A DNA stretch of 64,000 nt, from assembly GCA_045564915.1 (NCBI GenBank), contig JBJLGL010000012.1, positions 93,797 through 157,796 of the forward strand, read 5' to 3'. Position 1 is the first letter of the stretch, and the number at the start of each line of letters is the position of its first letter. This DNA comes from JAQWRV01 sp045564915 (GTDB lineage: Bacteria; Pseudomonadota; Alphaproteobacteria; Rhodospirillales; Rhodospirillaceae). The notes below the pieces were generated by a model. It saw only the letters and a program-made list of their open reading frames with translations, was not told the DNA's origin and made no database searches. Below, piece after piece: positions 53,907 through 62,812 of this stretch. Made by a program: the position numbers and the translations under genes.

Positions 53907-56183
53907 TTAAGTAAGCTCTACAAAGCTATCTAATACTTTTTTCTGGCCTGCTTTATCGAAAGATATTGTAAGGCGGCAATTATCAATTTCTTTGATAATA
54001 CCGTAGCCAAATTTCTGGTGAAAAATACGCATACCAACTTCATACGTAACGCTGCTAGCAGACTTTTGCACTTGCCAATCTTCACTGTCAATCAGCTGTG
54101 TGGGTCGTGGGCTATAGTTCCGCATATCTGTGTTCAGATTTTCAGAGAAGCTGTCATTCGACAAGCCCATCAGGCCTCCAGGAGAAATATAATCAACATG
54201 ATCCTCCGGCAGTTCAGAGACAAACCGTGAAGGTAAGCTAGTTTGCCACTGGTTGTAGATTCGGCGATTGGCCGCAAACGAGACAAGCACCTTCTGGCGC
54301 GCGCGGGTGAGCCCAACGTAGGCTAGTCTGCGCTCCTCCTCCAAGGCTGCACTACCACCCTCATCTAACGCTCGACGGTGGGGGAAAATCTCTTCTTCCC
54401 AGCCAGGTAGAAAGACGGTGTCGAACTCTAGTCCCTTCGCAGCATGTAGAGTCATAATAGTCACGGCTTCATCGCTAGACCGATTTTCATTATCCATCAC
54501 CAAACTTACGTGATCGAGAAACCCAGCTATGGTGTCCCATTCTTCTAGCCCGCCAACAAATTCCTTAAGATTGTCTAGACGTCCAGGGCCCTCTGGTGAC
54601 GTGTCACGTTGCCACATCTCAGTATAGCCAGACTCATCCAACACCTGCGCAGCGAGTTCAGCTGGGGACATGGTTCCACTCAAAGATCGCCACATATTAA
54701 TGTTCCTTATTAGGCTACCTAGCGATTTGCGTGTCTGAGCGCGCAGTTCATCACTTTCACAAAGTTGAGCTGCAGCTTCAGCGAGGCTCAATCCAGCAGA
54801 GCGGCCAAATAAATGAATTTTCTGAACTGAGGTTTCTCCGATTCCACGTTTGGGTTTGTTAATTATACGTTCAAAAGCTAAGTCATCATTAGGAGAATGA
54901 ACACAACGGAGATAAGCAATAGCATCGCGAATCTCCCTGCGTTCGTAAAACCGTGGGCCACCAATAACAATGTAGGGCACCCCAGTAGTTATAAGGCGTT
55001 CCTCAAATTCCAACATCTGAAAACCAGCGCGCACTAATATGGCCATAGTAGCCAGTTTTCCGCCCTTTGATTGCGACGCTTCTATTTCCTCTACCACCCA
55101 ACGCGCCTCGTCTGGGCCATCCCAAGCCCCGCGAACGGTAACAGGATCGATGAGTTCAGTATTCGTTTTCCCTGCTGATACAAGCGTCTTACCAAGACGG
55201 TCCTTGTTGTGGCTAATAAGGTGGGAAGCAGCAGCTAAAATAGAGGGCGTAGAGCGATAATTCCGTTCCAGACGGATGATCTTGGGGTCACTAAAATCTT
55301 TTTCAAAGCGCAGAATATTACCAACCTCAGCACCGCGCCAGGAATAGATGGATTGATCATCATCCCCAACACAACATAGGTTGCATTTCTTTTGACACAA
55401 AAGCCTTAACCACAAATATTGTGCAACGTTCGTATCTTGATACTCATCAACTAGAATATATTTGAATCGGTCCTGGTATTCTTCAAGAATCTCGGGATGA
55501 TCTTGGAATACGGTAAGGCAATGTAGCAAAAGATCACCAAAGTCGGCAGCGTTGAGCGTAGTCAAACGGTCCTGATATTGCCGATATAAATGTACCGCGC
55601 GGCCAGCGGCTAAATCCCCTGCCATAGCTGGCGTTACTCTGTCATGAGTCAGGCCTTTATCCTTCCATCGCTGTATAACGCCAAGCAAAACCTGAGCTGG
55701 CCATTTCTTATAATCAATATTCTCAGCCTCCATCACTTGCTTGAGGAGACGAATCTGATCATCCGTATCGAGAATGGTAAAATTAGGTCTCAACCCTATC
55801 AATTCACCATGCTTGCGTAAAATTTTAACACCAAGAGCATGAAAGGTTCCCAGCCATAAGGACTCGGCCATGGGCCCCACAAGCTCGCCCACTCGCTCAC
55901 GCATCTCACGCGCCGCTCGGTTCGTAAATGTTACAGCAAGGATCTGCCAAGGTTGGGCCAAACCTTTACCTAGAATATATGCTAGGCGGGTAGTCAGCAC
56001 CCTAGTTTTCCCTGTTCCCGCCCCAGAAAGCACTAACACCGGCCCCTCCGTCACCTCAACGGCTTCTCGCTGCTCAGGATTCAGCGCTGACAGCCAGACT
56101 GGTTCAGGTGCGGCGCCTATAGCCGTTTTTTTATTCTTTGGCACCTCGTCTAACGAGAACGGATCAGAATTTTCTTGTGGCAT
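53907..56183 (-). CDS. UvrD/PcrA-type superfamily 1 DNA helicase
   Basis: The 758-residue 3'-5' helicase acts in repair and at stalled forks. Walker A is GAGTGKT at 54-60; LVDEYQDTN is motif II, GDDDQSIYSWRGA motif III, and VTIMTLHAAKGLEFDTVFL motif V region. The C-terminal region (about 700-758) ends with a Tudor-like segment, FHQKFGYGIIKEIDNCRL, as in UvrD and PcrA. UvrD and PcrA are not separable by reading. No LexA-like box is seen in the 70 bp before it. Confidence 0.94.
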   Translation of the reverse strand: MPQENSDPFSLDEVPKNKKTAIGAAPEPVWLSALNPEQREAVEVTEGPVLVLSGAGTGKTRVLTTRLAYILGKGLAQPWQILAVTFTNRAAREMRERVGELVGPMAESLWLGTFHALGVKILRKHGELIGLRPNFTILDTDDQIRLLKQVMEAENIDYKKWPAQVLLGVIQRWKDKGLTHDRVTPAMAGDLAAGRAVHLYRQYQDRLTTLNAADFGDLLLHCLTVFQDHPEILEEYQDRFKYILVDEYQDTNVAQYLWLRLLCQKKCNLCCVGDDDQSIYSWRGAEVGNILRFEKDFSDPKIIRLERNYRSTPSILAAASHLISHNKDRLGKTLVSAGKTNTELIDPVTVRGAWDGPDEARWVVEEIEASQSKGGKLATMAILVRAGFQMLEFEERLITTGVPYIVIGGPRFYERREIRDAIAYLRCVHSPNDDLAFERIINKPKRGIGETSVQKIHLFGRSAGLSLAEAAAQLCESDELRAQTRKSLGSLIRNINMWRSLSGTMSPAELAAQVLDESGYTEMWQRDTSPEGPGRLDNLKEFVGGLEEWDTIAGFLDHVSLVMDNENRSSDEAVTIMTLHAAKGLEFDTVFLPGWEEEIFPHRRALDEGGSAALEEERRLAYVGLTRARQKVLVSFAANRRIYNQWQTSLPSRFVSELPEDHVDYISPGGLMGLSNDSFSENLNTDMRNYSPRPTQLIDSEDWQVQKSASSVTYEVGMRIFHQKFGYGIIKEIDNCRLTISFDKAGQKKVLDSFVELT

Positions 56184-56253
56184 GCCTGCATCCTACTGAT
56201 GCATCATGCCCTTACGCCACCTTTTTCACAGATAGCACCCAGGACACATTGTT

Positions 56254-56592
56254 ATGCCTTTTTTTAATAAGAATGACCTTGAGCTTATTGAAGCCGTACC
56301 AGGTTTCTTTGGTCAATTTTTCAATTCAAAGAACATGACCTTTGGGCACTATAGCGTTTCTGCCGGCGAATCGCTGCATGAACACTGCCATGAAGGAGAG
56401 GAAGTCCTGATGATGATAAAGGGAAAAATGGAAATTACCCTAAATGGGAAAACCAAAGTAATAGGCCCACACGATGTCGTCGTTATACCCTCTAATGCTC
56501 CTCACTCCTTGAGAATGGTCACAGATACAAACTTTATAGCTGTCGATCATCCGGTACGTGATTCCATAAACGGAAAAATACCAAGTTCCTAA
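56254..56592 (+). CDS. Small cupin-domain protein
   Basis: The 112-residue protein is a single cupin barrel. Motif 1 is present as H44, H46 and E50 in LHEHCHEGEEVLM with G57, and motif 2 as H84 in NAPHSLRMV, so a metal site is likely. Small cupins range from sugar isomerases to sensors; the function is unknown. It is divergent from the helicase gene. Confidence 0.85.
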   Translation: MPFFNKNDLELIEAVPGFFGQFFNSKNMTFGHYSVSAGESLHEHCHEGEEVLMMIKGKMEITLNGKTKVIGPHDVVVIPSNAPHSLRMVTDTNFIAVDHPVRDSINGKIPSS

Positions 56593-56919
56593 CAGGTTTA
56601 AGCATAAGGTTCGGTGAGCCCAGAGTATTTCTTCCCAATTACATGCCATAAGGCCTTAGTGGGCCTGCAGTTCCCCAGAACAGAATGCCGCGATCATGAA
56701 ATCAACCCGATGGATAGCGACACTGAGGATAGACATAATTCTATACAGTATTAAGCATGGTTTGATAAACCAGTAGGGAAATCTGCTAATTGTAATAACA
56801 TCTTCAAACTACGTAAATTAAATGGTCATTTATAATCCATGGCCTTAGGTCAATATTTTAGCCCGTCTTCTTAAACTTAGCGATCTTCACCACGACCCAA
56901 GCAAACGGAAGCCTCCAAA
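56593..56919. other. Gap between cupin and DUF1838 genes
   Basis: No gene is visible in this 327-bp AT-rich stretch. TATAAT at 56831-56836 is a perfect -10 box for the downstream gene, but the -35 position is poor. No hairpin with a T-run was found. Confidence 0.4.
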
Positions 56920-57840
56920 ATGAAAATCAGATTGCAGAGTTCGCCTCTCACCACCCGTAGACAGTTCTTAGCCCAGAGCACGGTAGCTGCCACAGCCGGC
57001 TACGGTATATTTGGACTTTCTGAGGCTCTCTCAACTATGCATTTTGATCCAACAGACCCAGCAAGTGTATTGAGAACTCTTCATAAAATGCGGGGCGATG
57101 AAGATGGACGTATCACTATGGGTTGGCTTAAAGGACGACGTTATGGAGTCGTCGATGGCGAAATTATGCCGCTAATCGGAATGGTAACCGGTACTTTTGC
57201 CCGTCACAAAGTATTAGACGATGGTTCCATTAACCTCACTAGCTTTGAGCTAGCGTTCTACACTGACTTTGAAACAGGCGAACTGCTTGACCGTTTCACG
57301 ATGCCTTATACGGGCATATCAGTAGAGGTTCCAAGACTACTTCTAGGGCCAAGCAATTCAATCATAAAACCATCTTTTCATGCTGTAACAGAGATTAATG
57401 CTGAGACGCCTGAAATTGACGATACTTCAGAGTCAGCTATGCGCCCTATCGGCTCAACAAAATTTGAGCGCTGGCTCGGCCCGGTCACTATTAAAGACGG
57501 TAATGTGTGGATTACAGAAGCATCAAGCGCAACCCTGATCCCAGCTAACCCAGAAGATCGTAAGGTTGTGTATAGCGAATCAGTAACCTACAAGGGTAAG
57601 GAAGATGATGTTGTGAATCCTAACCTATCAAGTATAAAATCAACCCTGAGCTATACCGGTATCACTAGTTGGCGGCCATGGATGCAGATGGGAGACCACC
57701 CTGGTCACACAACATCTCATGCTCTTGGGAGTAAGACCTACAATGTAAATGGTTTGCCAAGTGATTACAGGGAGATGGCCGAGCGCTATTACCCGGAAGC
57801 TCTAGCAGATCCTGGCGCAATTCTGGATCACCTCGGATGA
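56920..57840 (+). CDS. Tat-exported DUF1838 family protein
   Basis: The 306-residue protein carries a twin-arginine signal (TTRRQFLAQSTVAATAG) and matches DUF1838: FDPTDPASVLRTLHKMRGDE, MPLIGMVTGTFARHKV, and late WMQMGDHPGHTTSHALG. Members are exported proteins of unknown function, often found as several copies near TonB receptors or lipid and terpene genes. The ATG has a GGAAG site. Nothing in the neighbourhood fixes its role. Confidence 0.88.
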   Translation: MKIRLQSSPLTTRRQFLAQSTVAATAGYGIFGLSEALSTMHFDPTDPASVLRTLHKMRGDEDGRITMGWLKGRRYGVVDGEIMPLIGMVTGTFARHKVLDDGSINLTSFELAFYTDFETGELLDRFTMPYTGISVEVPRLLLGPSNSIIKPSFHAVTEINAETPEIDDTSESAMRPIGSTKFERWLGPVTIKDGNVWITEASSATLIPANPEDRKVVYSESVTYKGKEDDVVNPNLSSIKSTLSYTGITSWRPWMQMGDHPGHTTSHALGSKTYNVNGLPSDYREMAERYYPEALADPGAILDHLG

Positions 57841-57897
57841 TGTAATGATTAGGGTTCGCTTACCCAATCTCTAATTCATACTTTTGCCTAGATCAGA

Positions 57898-58806
57898 TCA
57901 GCTCGGTCTTGGTCGGATCCCGAGAGCGTGGCAAATAGCGTAACTCAAATCGGCACGGTTGAGGGTATAGAAATGAAATTCTGAAACGCCATCAGCTACC
58001 AGGCGTTTAACCTGTTCCACAGCAAGACTTGCAGCAACTAATCCCCGTGTTTGAGGATCATCATCTAGACCATCAAATAATTCTAGTAACCATTTTGGTA
58101 CCGACGTTCCTGTCTTCTTAGCAAATTTCAGATTCTGAGCGACGTGGGTAATGGGTAAAATGCCGGGAACTATTGGTACCGTGATACCTGCTGCTGTAGC
58201 ACGGTCTCGAAAACGACTATAAATGTCAGGATCAAAAAATAGCTGTGTAATAGCCCTAGTAGCGCCAGCCCCGACCTTGCGTTTCAGGTTATCAAGATCA
58301 GCCTCAGCGCTGTTCGCTTCCTGATGAACCTCTGGATACGCAGCAACACTAATTTCAAAATCGGCAACCTTTCGCAGGCCATTAACCAAATCTGACGCAT
58401 AGGGGTAGCCATCTGGGTGAGGTTGGAAAGAATCTGAGCCTTGGGGCGGGTCTCCACGCAAAGCAACAATATGCTTAATACCAGAGTCCCAATAATGCCT
58501 AGCAACATCATCCACCTCATCTCTAGATGATCCGACGCAGGTTAAATGGGCTGCAGCTACCAACTCAGTTTCTTTTTGAATACGCACGACCGTGTCATGT
58601 GTCCGTTCCCGGGTTGAGCCCCCTGCGCCATAGGTAACAGAGACAAAGCGGGGGTTTAGGGGTGCTAATCTAGTAATCGCAGACCACAGCCTTTCGTGCA
58701 TTTTCTCGGTCTTAGGCGGAAAAAATTCAAATGAAACCTGAACATCGCTTGGAATTTTCTCGATGAGAGGCGAGCCGTCGCTAAGGATGGTTGGTTTCTC
58801 GGACAC
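57898..58806 (-). CDS. metF: 5,10-Methylenetetrahydrofolate reductase
   Basis: MetF reduces methylene-THF to methyl-THF for methionine synthesis using FAD. The 302-residue protein shows VSFEFFPPKTEKMHERLW, FVSVTYGAGGSTRERT, HIVALRGDPPQG and ITQLFFDPDIY, all signature segments. The start is GTG with AGAGG five bases upstream. It is a single gene, divergent from mlaA. I looked for a SAM-type riboswitch in the 217-bp leader and saw none. Confidence 0.96.
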   Translation of the reverse strand: MSEKPTILSDGSPLIEKIPSDVQVSFEFFPPKTEKMHERLWSAITRLAPLNPRFVSVTYGAGGSTRERTHDTVVRIQKETELVAAAHLTCVGSSRDEVDDVARHYWDSGIKHIVALRGDPPQGSDSFQPHPDGYPYASDLVNGLRKVADFEISVAAYPEVHQEANSAEADLDNLKRKVGAGATRAITQLFFDPDIYSRFRDRATAAGITVPIVPGILPITHVAQNLKFAKKTGTSVPKWLLELFDGLDDDPQTRGLVAASLAVEQVKRLVADGVSEFHFYTLNRADLSYAICHALGIRPRPS

Positions 58807-59023
58807 ACAAACCTCTGATTACTGTGTTTCTAGTGCAACAATCTGTAGGCTTTTCTATCAGCACCAGCACATTTTTGAAAACAAAGACTAAAAATAATTA
58901 AACTATCGCTCGTTATTAGAAGGCCTTCGAGTTAAGGTATATGGCTAATAATAACACTTTGTGGTAACAACTATTCTCTAATATGGCTCGTTTTCTGCGG
59001 ATCACAGCTGGTGTTCACTGCAT

Positions 59024-59914
59024 GTGTTTTTGGACTTTTTAGTGGCTAGCACTTCTCTATTTCGGATTTCTCTCGTGCGTGTTTTTCTTTCAATAATTGC
59101 CTTTCTTACATTGTGTGCCTGTGCGAAGGAACCACCCACCTCTGATGTAGAAGCCGTTAGAGCATTCAAAGAAATCAATGATCCGTTAGAGCCCTGGAAT
59201 AGGGCTATGATGCAGGTGGATCAGGGTTTAGACACAGTCATCTTCAATCCCTCTATTGCCGTATACAAAACCATCATACCTGAGCCAGGCAGGCTGGGTG
59301 TGACAAATATCTTGCGCAATTTCCGAACGCCAGTGACATTGGTAAACGATGTGCTGCAAGGACAAGGGAAACGAGCCTCGATTACCCTTGGACGTTTTAT
59401 AATTAATTCAACTATAGGCCTTCTAGGTTTTTTTGACGTAGCTCAGCATATGAATATGCCCTACCACTTTGAAGATTTTGGTCAAACCTTGGCCGTTTGG
59501 GGCGCTAGCGAAGGGCCTTATCTTTATGTGCCCATACTTGGTCCCTCAGGTTTTCGGGACGCAACAGGGTATGCAGTTGATACATTGGCGTTAGACCCAA
59601 TAGCCTACGCTGGACGCGGGGATAACCCATTTTGGTGGCAGATCGGCTATTTTTACGGATTCGCAGTGGATGTAAAAACCAACGCTGGGCCAGTGCTAGA
59701 TGAACTAAAAGCCTCATCTATCGATTATTACGCCGCAGTGCGCTCAGCTTATCGCCAAAATCGGGATCAAGCTATTCGGAATGGACTTCCGGCGCCTGAA
59801 CCATTAGTGGACGAGTTTGACGAGTTTGACGAGTTTGACGAATTCGATAACTATAGGGCGATAGATTTAGGTACAAAACCAGTCAAACCTATTACGGAGG
59901 CTACAGCTCAGTGA
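59024..59914 (+). CDS. mlaA: MlaA (VacJ) family outer-membrane lipoprotein
   Basis: MlaA removes phospholipids from the outer leaflet of the outer membrane. The 296-residue precursor has a hydrophobic signal (about 15-31) with a lipobox-like LCAC. NDPLEPWNRAMMQVDQGLD opens the domain, and YHFEDFGQTLAVWG and GPYLYVPILGPSGFRDATG are signatures. The start is GTG; further in-frame GTGs at 59042 and beyond are possible. The C-terminus carries a tandem repeat (separate entry). It overlaps the mlaC start by 4 bp. Confidence 0.93.
   Translation: MFLDFLVASTSLFRISLVRVFLSIIAFLTLCACAKEPPTSDVEAVRAFKEINDPLEPWNRAMMQVDQGLDTVIFNPSIAVYKTIIPEPGRLGVTNILRNFRTPVTLVNDVLQGQGKRASITLGRFIINSTIGLLGFFDVAQHMNMPYHFEDFGQTLAVWGASEGPYLYVPILGPSGFRDATGYAVDTLALDPIAYAGRGDNPFWWQIGYFYGFAVDVKTNAGPVLDELKASSIDYYAAVRSAYRQNRDQAIRNGLPAPEPLVDEFDEFDEFDEFDNYRAIDLGTKPVKPITEATAQ
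59810..59845 (+). repeat. 9-bp tandem repeat in mlaA, four units
   Basis: GACGAGTTT occurs three times (59810, 59819, 59828) and is followed by a fourth unit with changes, GACGAATTC. It encodes repeated Asp-Glu-Phe in the acidic C-terminal tail. The unit is a multiple of three, so copy changes keep frame. Confidence 0.9.
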
Positions 59915-60513
59915 TCCGTTCATTGATGATTACTATAGTAATCGCTTGGTGTCATACCGCGAATGCAGAGGATTCCTGGAGTACGGACCCGACAGATTTT
60001 ATTAATCATTTTACTGCAGTAGCTATCGAAGATATTCTCACCGCAGATATAAGTGATGTGGAGAAGAGAAAACGTTTTCGTAAATTATTTAGAGATGGTT
60101 TTGATATTCCAGCTATCGGGCGTTTTGTCCTAGCACGCAACTGGCGTCGCGCAGATGATTCAGAGAAACAAAGTTTTGTAGCCCTTTTTGAGGATGTCAT
60201 TGTTTACACGTGGTCCCGCCGATTCAGCGAGTATGATGGACAGGAGGTAAACATATTAGGTACAGCGCCTGACGGTAAAACTGGTACCCTCGTTCTAAGC
60301 GAAATAGTTGATGATATGGGTCAAAGCGCTTCCGTACAGTGGCGACTGCGCCAGCGCCAGGGCGGCCTTCGTATTGTTGATATAATTGTTGAAGGCGTCA
60401 GTATGGCAATCACCTATCGCCAGGATTATGCATCCGTTATGCGACAGTTTGGTGGTTTAGACGGATTAATAAGCCAGCTAAGAGCTCAAATAAGCAGCTT
60501 GGAGAAATCTTAA
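59911..60513 (+). CDS. mlaC: MlaC-family periplasmic phospholipid-binding protein
   Basis: MlaC carries phospholipids across the periplasm between MlaA and the inner-membrane MlaFEDB transporter. The 200-residue precursor has a signal peptide ending TANAED and the Ttg2D/MlaC fold: FRKLFRDGFDIPAIGRFVLARNW, then VWRL-type core QWRLRQRQGGLRIVDIIVEG and ITYRQDYASVMRQFGGLDGL. The start is GTG overlapping the mlaA stop, with ACGGAGG ten bases upstream. The remaining transporter genes are not in the window. Confidence 0.92.
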   Translation: MIRSLMITIVIAWCHTANAEDSWSTDPTDFINHFTAVAIEDILTADISDVEKRKRFRKLFRDGFDIPAIGRFVLARNWRRADDSEKQSFVALFEDVIVYTWSRRFSEYDGQEVNILGTAPDGKTGTLVLSEIVDDMGQSASVQWRLRQRQGGLRIVDIIVEGVSMAITYRQDYASVMRQFGGLDGLISQLRAQISSLEKS

Positions 60514-60544
60514 TACCTTCATTGTGAACGGCATTTCTTGGTGA

Positions 60545-62668
60545 TTAGAACGTACCCCTAAGAAAAATATTATAAATCCTACCCCACTTAGCTTTCTGTT
60601 TGCGTGTTGCAGTAACCTGCCGCATACCGCCAGAGCCACTATCAAAAAACATACGGTCGCGTGTTTCTTTGGCATTGAGTACATTATTTGATGCCAGATT
60701 AATCCGGAAACGGTTATTGAGTTTGTGCTCAATAGTGACTGTCAGTGAGCCTTCGGTAAATAAACGGTCGCGCTTATCAATATCATTGATAAAGCGATCA
60801 CCAGTCTGTTTATAATCAAAGCTAATGAAACCATCGATAAGGGTTTTGATTTCCTGCCTATACTGAACGCTCGCATCCCAGTTTGGGGTGTAACCGAAAC
60901 GCCGGCTAATACTCTCAAAAGGATCAACCACTGATGTGTGGCGCCTAAGATAGTTTGCAGTTAACACTCCATCCCACAAGCCAAGACGACTGAAATCTAA
61001 GCTTACTTCACTATCCAAGCCGTATTCTATTCCGGCACCGATATTGCTGATTTGAGAAACAAGGCCATCAAAGGTGACCCGGCCACGAACGTCTTGAACA
61101 TCGCGATAGAAAAGAGTTCCCGTTATCACACCCGCCCCATCGGCAAGGCTGTGCTCCAGACCAAGTTCGTAATCCCAGGATCGCACCGGATTAAGGTCTG
61201 GGTTTCCCGCTTCAAGCTCTTGTTCCGTCTGGCCTATATTGGCTACAAAAAAGCTAAAATCAAGCTGCGCAACATCTCGCTGAAACTTAAATAGCAACTT
61301 GTTTCTGCGCGTTATATCCCAAAACATACTGAAAGTAGGCTTAGCAAAAACCAAGTATCGTGCATTATCAATATCGGCACTTTTCTGTGTAATTTGGGAA
61401 ACTTCGATTGCCATACCAAATTCCGTCTCAATATTGGTAGCAGGCCGCCAGCGTAAAGCCGAGAATCCCTCGCCCCGGTACTCGGTTACCTTACCGTCGC
61501 TATTGAAAATCGGTGATTGCTGCAAGATGCCATCCAAACGCTGGAGCAGGCTAAATTCGGTTTTCTGGGTATTGATGGTCCCCTCAAGTCCCAATTGGAA
61601 GCCAAGGGACTGAGTAAATTCTTTATCAAATGTACCGCGGAGTATGCTTTCTGTGTTTGTATCAAAACGATCCTCTGCTGTAAGTATAAGTTCATCTAGA
61701 GGTTCAATGTCAAAGAGGCTGCGCTGCTTATTTTCTTCCTGCCAGTTATAAACACCAAGAATCGTAAATGTGGCAGCAGCTCCAAGAAGACGGCTGTAGT
61801 CGACACTCAATTCCATTGTATAGCGATCACGCTCATCAACCTCGAGGACGTCAGAGAGTTTGTTTAAGTCCAGTGGCAACATTGGTTGACGCAGTACTTC
61901 GCGACGTTCCAGGTCATTATTATTCCACTGCAGAAGGCCATTTAGTTGCAGCCGTGACCCTGCTGGGAATAATTGCTCGTAGCGACCAGTGAGATTCGCG
62001 GAGTAGTTATCGGCTTGCTCAGTCTCAATGCTATTTAGAATAGGTAGTCCAGATAGATCAAATGTCTCTTTAATACGTTCCCAGGGCCGATACTTCGGCA
62101 AGGCCTGAAAGGCAATAGAGTAATTACGTCTTACGTCGCTAACACCATAGGTCAGACTCATACCTGGCCGCGCAGATCCATCGCCCGTATAATTTGGTAG
62201 AGCAAAGGTAAAGGTAAAAGTATCCCCGCTACCTTCTAGCAAGATTATATTAATTATACGTTTTGTGGTCGATTGAACCTCACTTGATGACCCGCGAATT
62301 ATTTCAATTCGGTCCACCTGGCTTGCTGCAATGCGCTGTAGCGCAGAGGCTCCACCGCTATCCTTACCCGTAACCTGCTGTCCATTAATCAGGATAGCGT
62401 CTTCATTTCCACGCAAGCCACGGCGTTCTTCTTCAGCAACAGACTGACTAATTGCCACACCAGGAATGCGCTGCAGCATATCGTTCAAACTAAATGGATT
62501 GTAAGGCGTGAAATATCTAGCTGGATAAATAGTCGTAGTCCCATCTTTCGAGCGGGTAATTGCACTACTACTGGCTGAAACCTCTTGTTCCTGTGCAAAC
62601 GCGTCAACAGTCAGGACACTACTGAAGAAAAGAAGAAAAATCGCAAAACCATGAGTAAAACGAAGCAT
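60545..62668 (-). CDS. TonB-dependent outer-membrane receptor
   Basis: I start at the ATG giving MLRFTHGFAIFLLFFSSVLT because it places a normal signal peptide at the N-terminus; an upstream ATG at 62731 adds 21 residues. The protein has 707 residues, a plug domain (FSLNDMLQRIPGVAI, RRGLRGNEDAILINGQQVTG, VDRIEIIRGSSSEVQS) and a beta barrel ending in RIYNIFLRGTF. The canonical EEIVVTA TonB box is replaced by a divergent segment after the signal. The ligand is unknown. Confidence 0.9.
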   Translation of the reverse strand: MLRFTHGFAIFLLFFSSVLTVDAFAQEQEVSASSSAITRSKDGTTTIYPARYFTPYNPFSLNDMLQRIPGVAISQSVAEEERRGLRGNEDAILINGQQVTGKDSGGASALQRIAASQVDRIEIIRGSSSEVQSTTKRIINIILLEGSGDTFTFTFALPNYTGDGSARPGMSLTYGVSDVRRNYSIAFQALPKYRPWERIKETFDLSGLPILNSIETEQADNYSANLTGRYEQLFPAGSRLQLNGLLQWNNNDLERREVLRQPMLPLDLNKLSDVLEVDERDRYTMELSVDYSRLLGAAATFTILGVYNWQEENKQRSLFDIEPLDELILTAEDRFDTNTESILRGTFDKEFTQSLGFQLGLEGTINTQKTEFSLLQRLDGILQQSPIFNSDGKVTEYRGEGFSALRWRPATNIETEFGMAIEVSQITQKSADIDNARYLVFAKPTFSMFWDITRRNKLLFKFQRDVAQLDFSFFVANIGQTEQELEAGNPDLNPVRSWDYELGLEHSLADGAGVITGTLFYRDVQDVRGRVTFDGLVSQISNIGAGIEYGLDSEVSLDFSRLGLWDGVLTANYLRRHTSVVDPFESISRRFGYTPNWDASVQYRQEIKTLIDGFISFDYKQTGDRFINDIDKRDRLFTEGSLTVTIEHKLNNRFRINLASNNVLNAKETRDRMFFDSGSGGMRQVTATRKQKAKWGRIYNIFLRGTF

Positions 62669-62757
62669 AGCCGTGACACAATACAGTTGGAAAATAGATC
62701 GAGGGACGAGGCTATTACATATTGCGGGCAATAGCTGGATTAGTAAGGGCTGATAAT

Positions 62758-62787
62758 AAAAAAAGCGGCCGGGAAATACCCGGCCGC
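62758..62787 (-). terminator. Rho-independent terminator after the last receptor gene
   Basis: Read on the minus strand, GCGGCCGGG, TATTT and CCCGGCCGC form a perfect 9-bp stem, followed by seven Ts. It lies 26 bp after the stop of the partial receptor and separates it from the next receptor gene, so the two are likely separate transcripts. Confidence 0.92.
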
Positions 62788-62812
62788 CATATTAGGATAT
62801 TTGTCCGTAGGC

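Noticed and set aside
58807..59023. SAM-type riboswitch ahead of metF
   Set aside because: No recognisable SAM-II or SAH core was seen; AGAGG before the GTG explains the only obvious signal.
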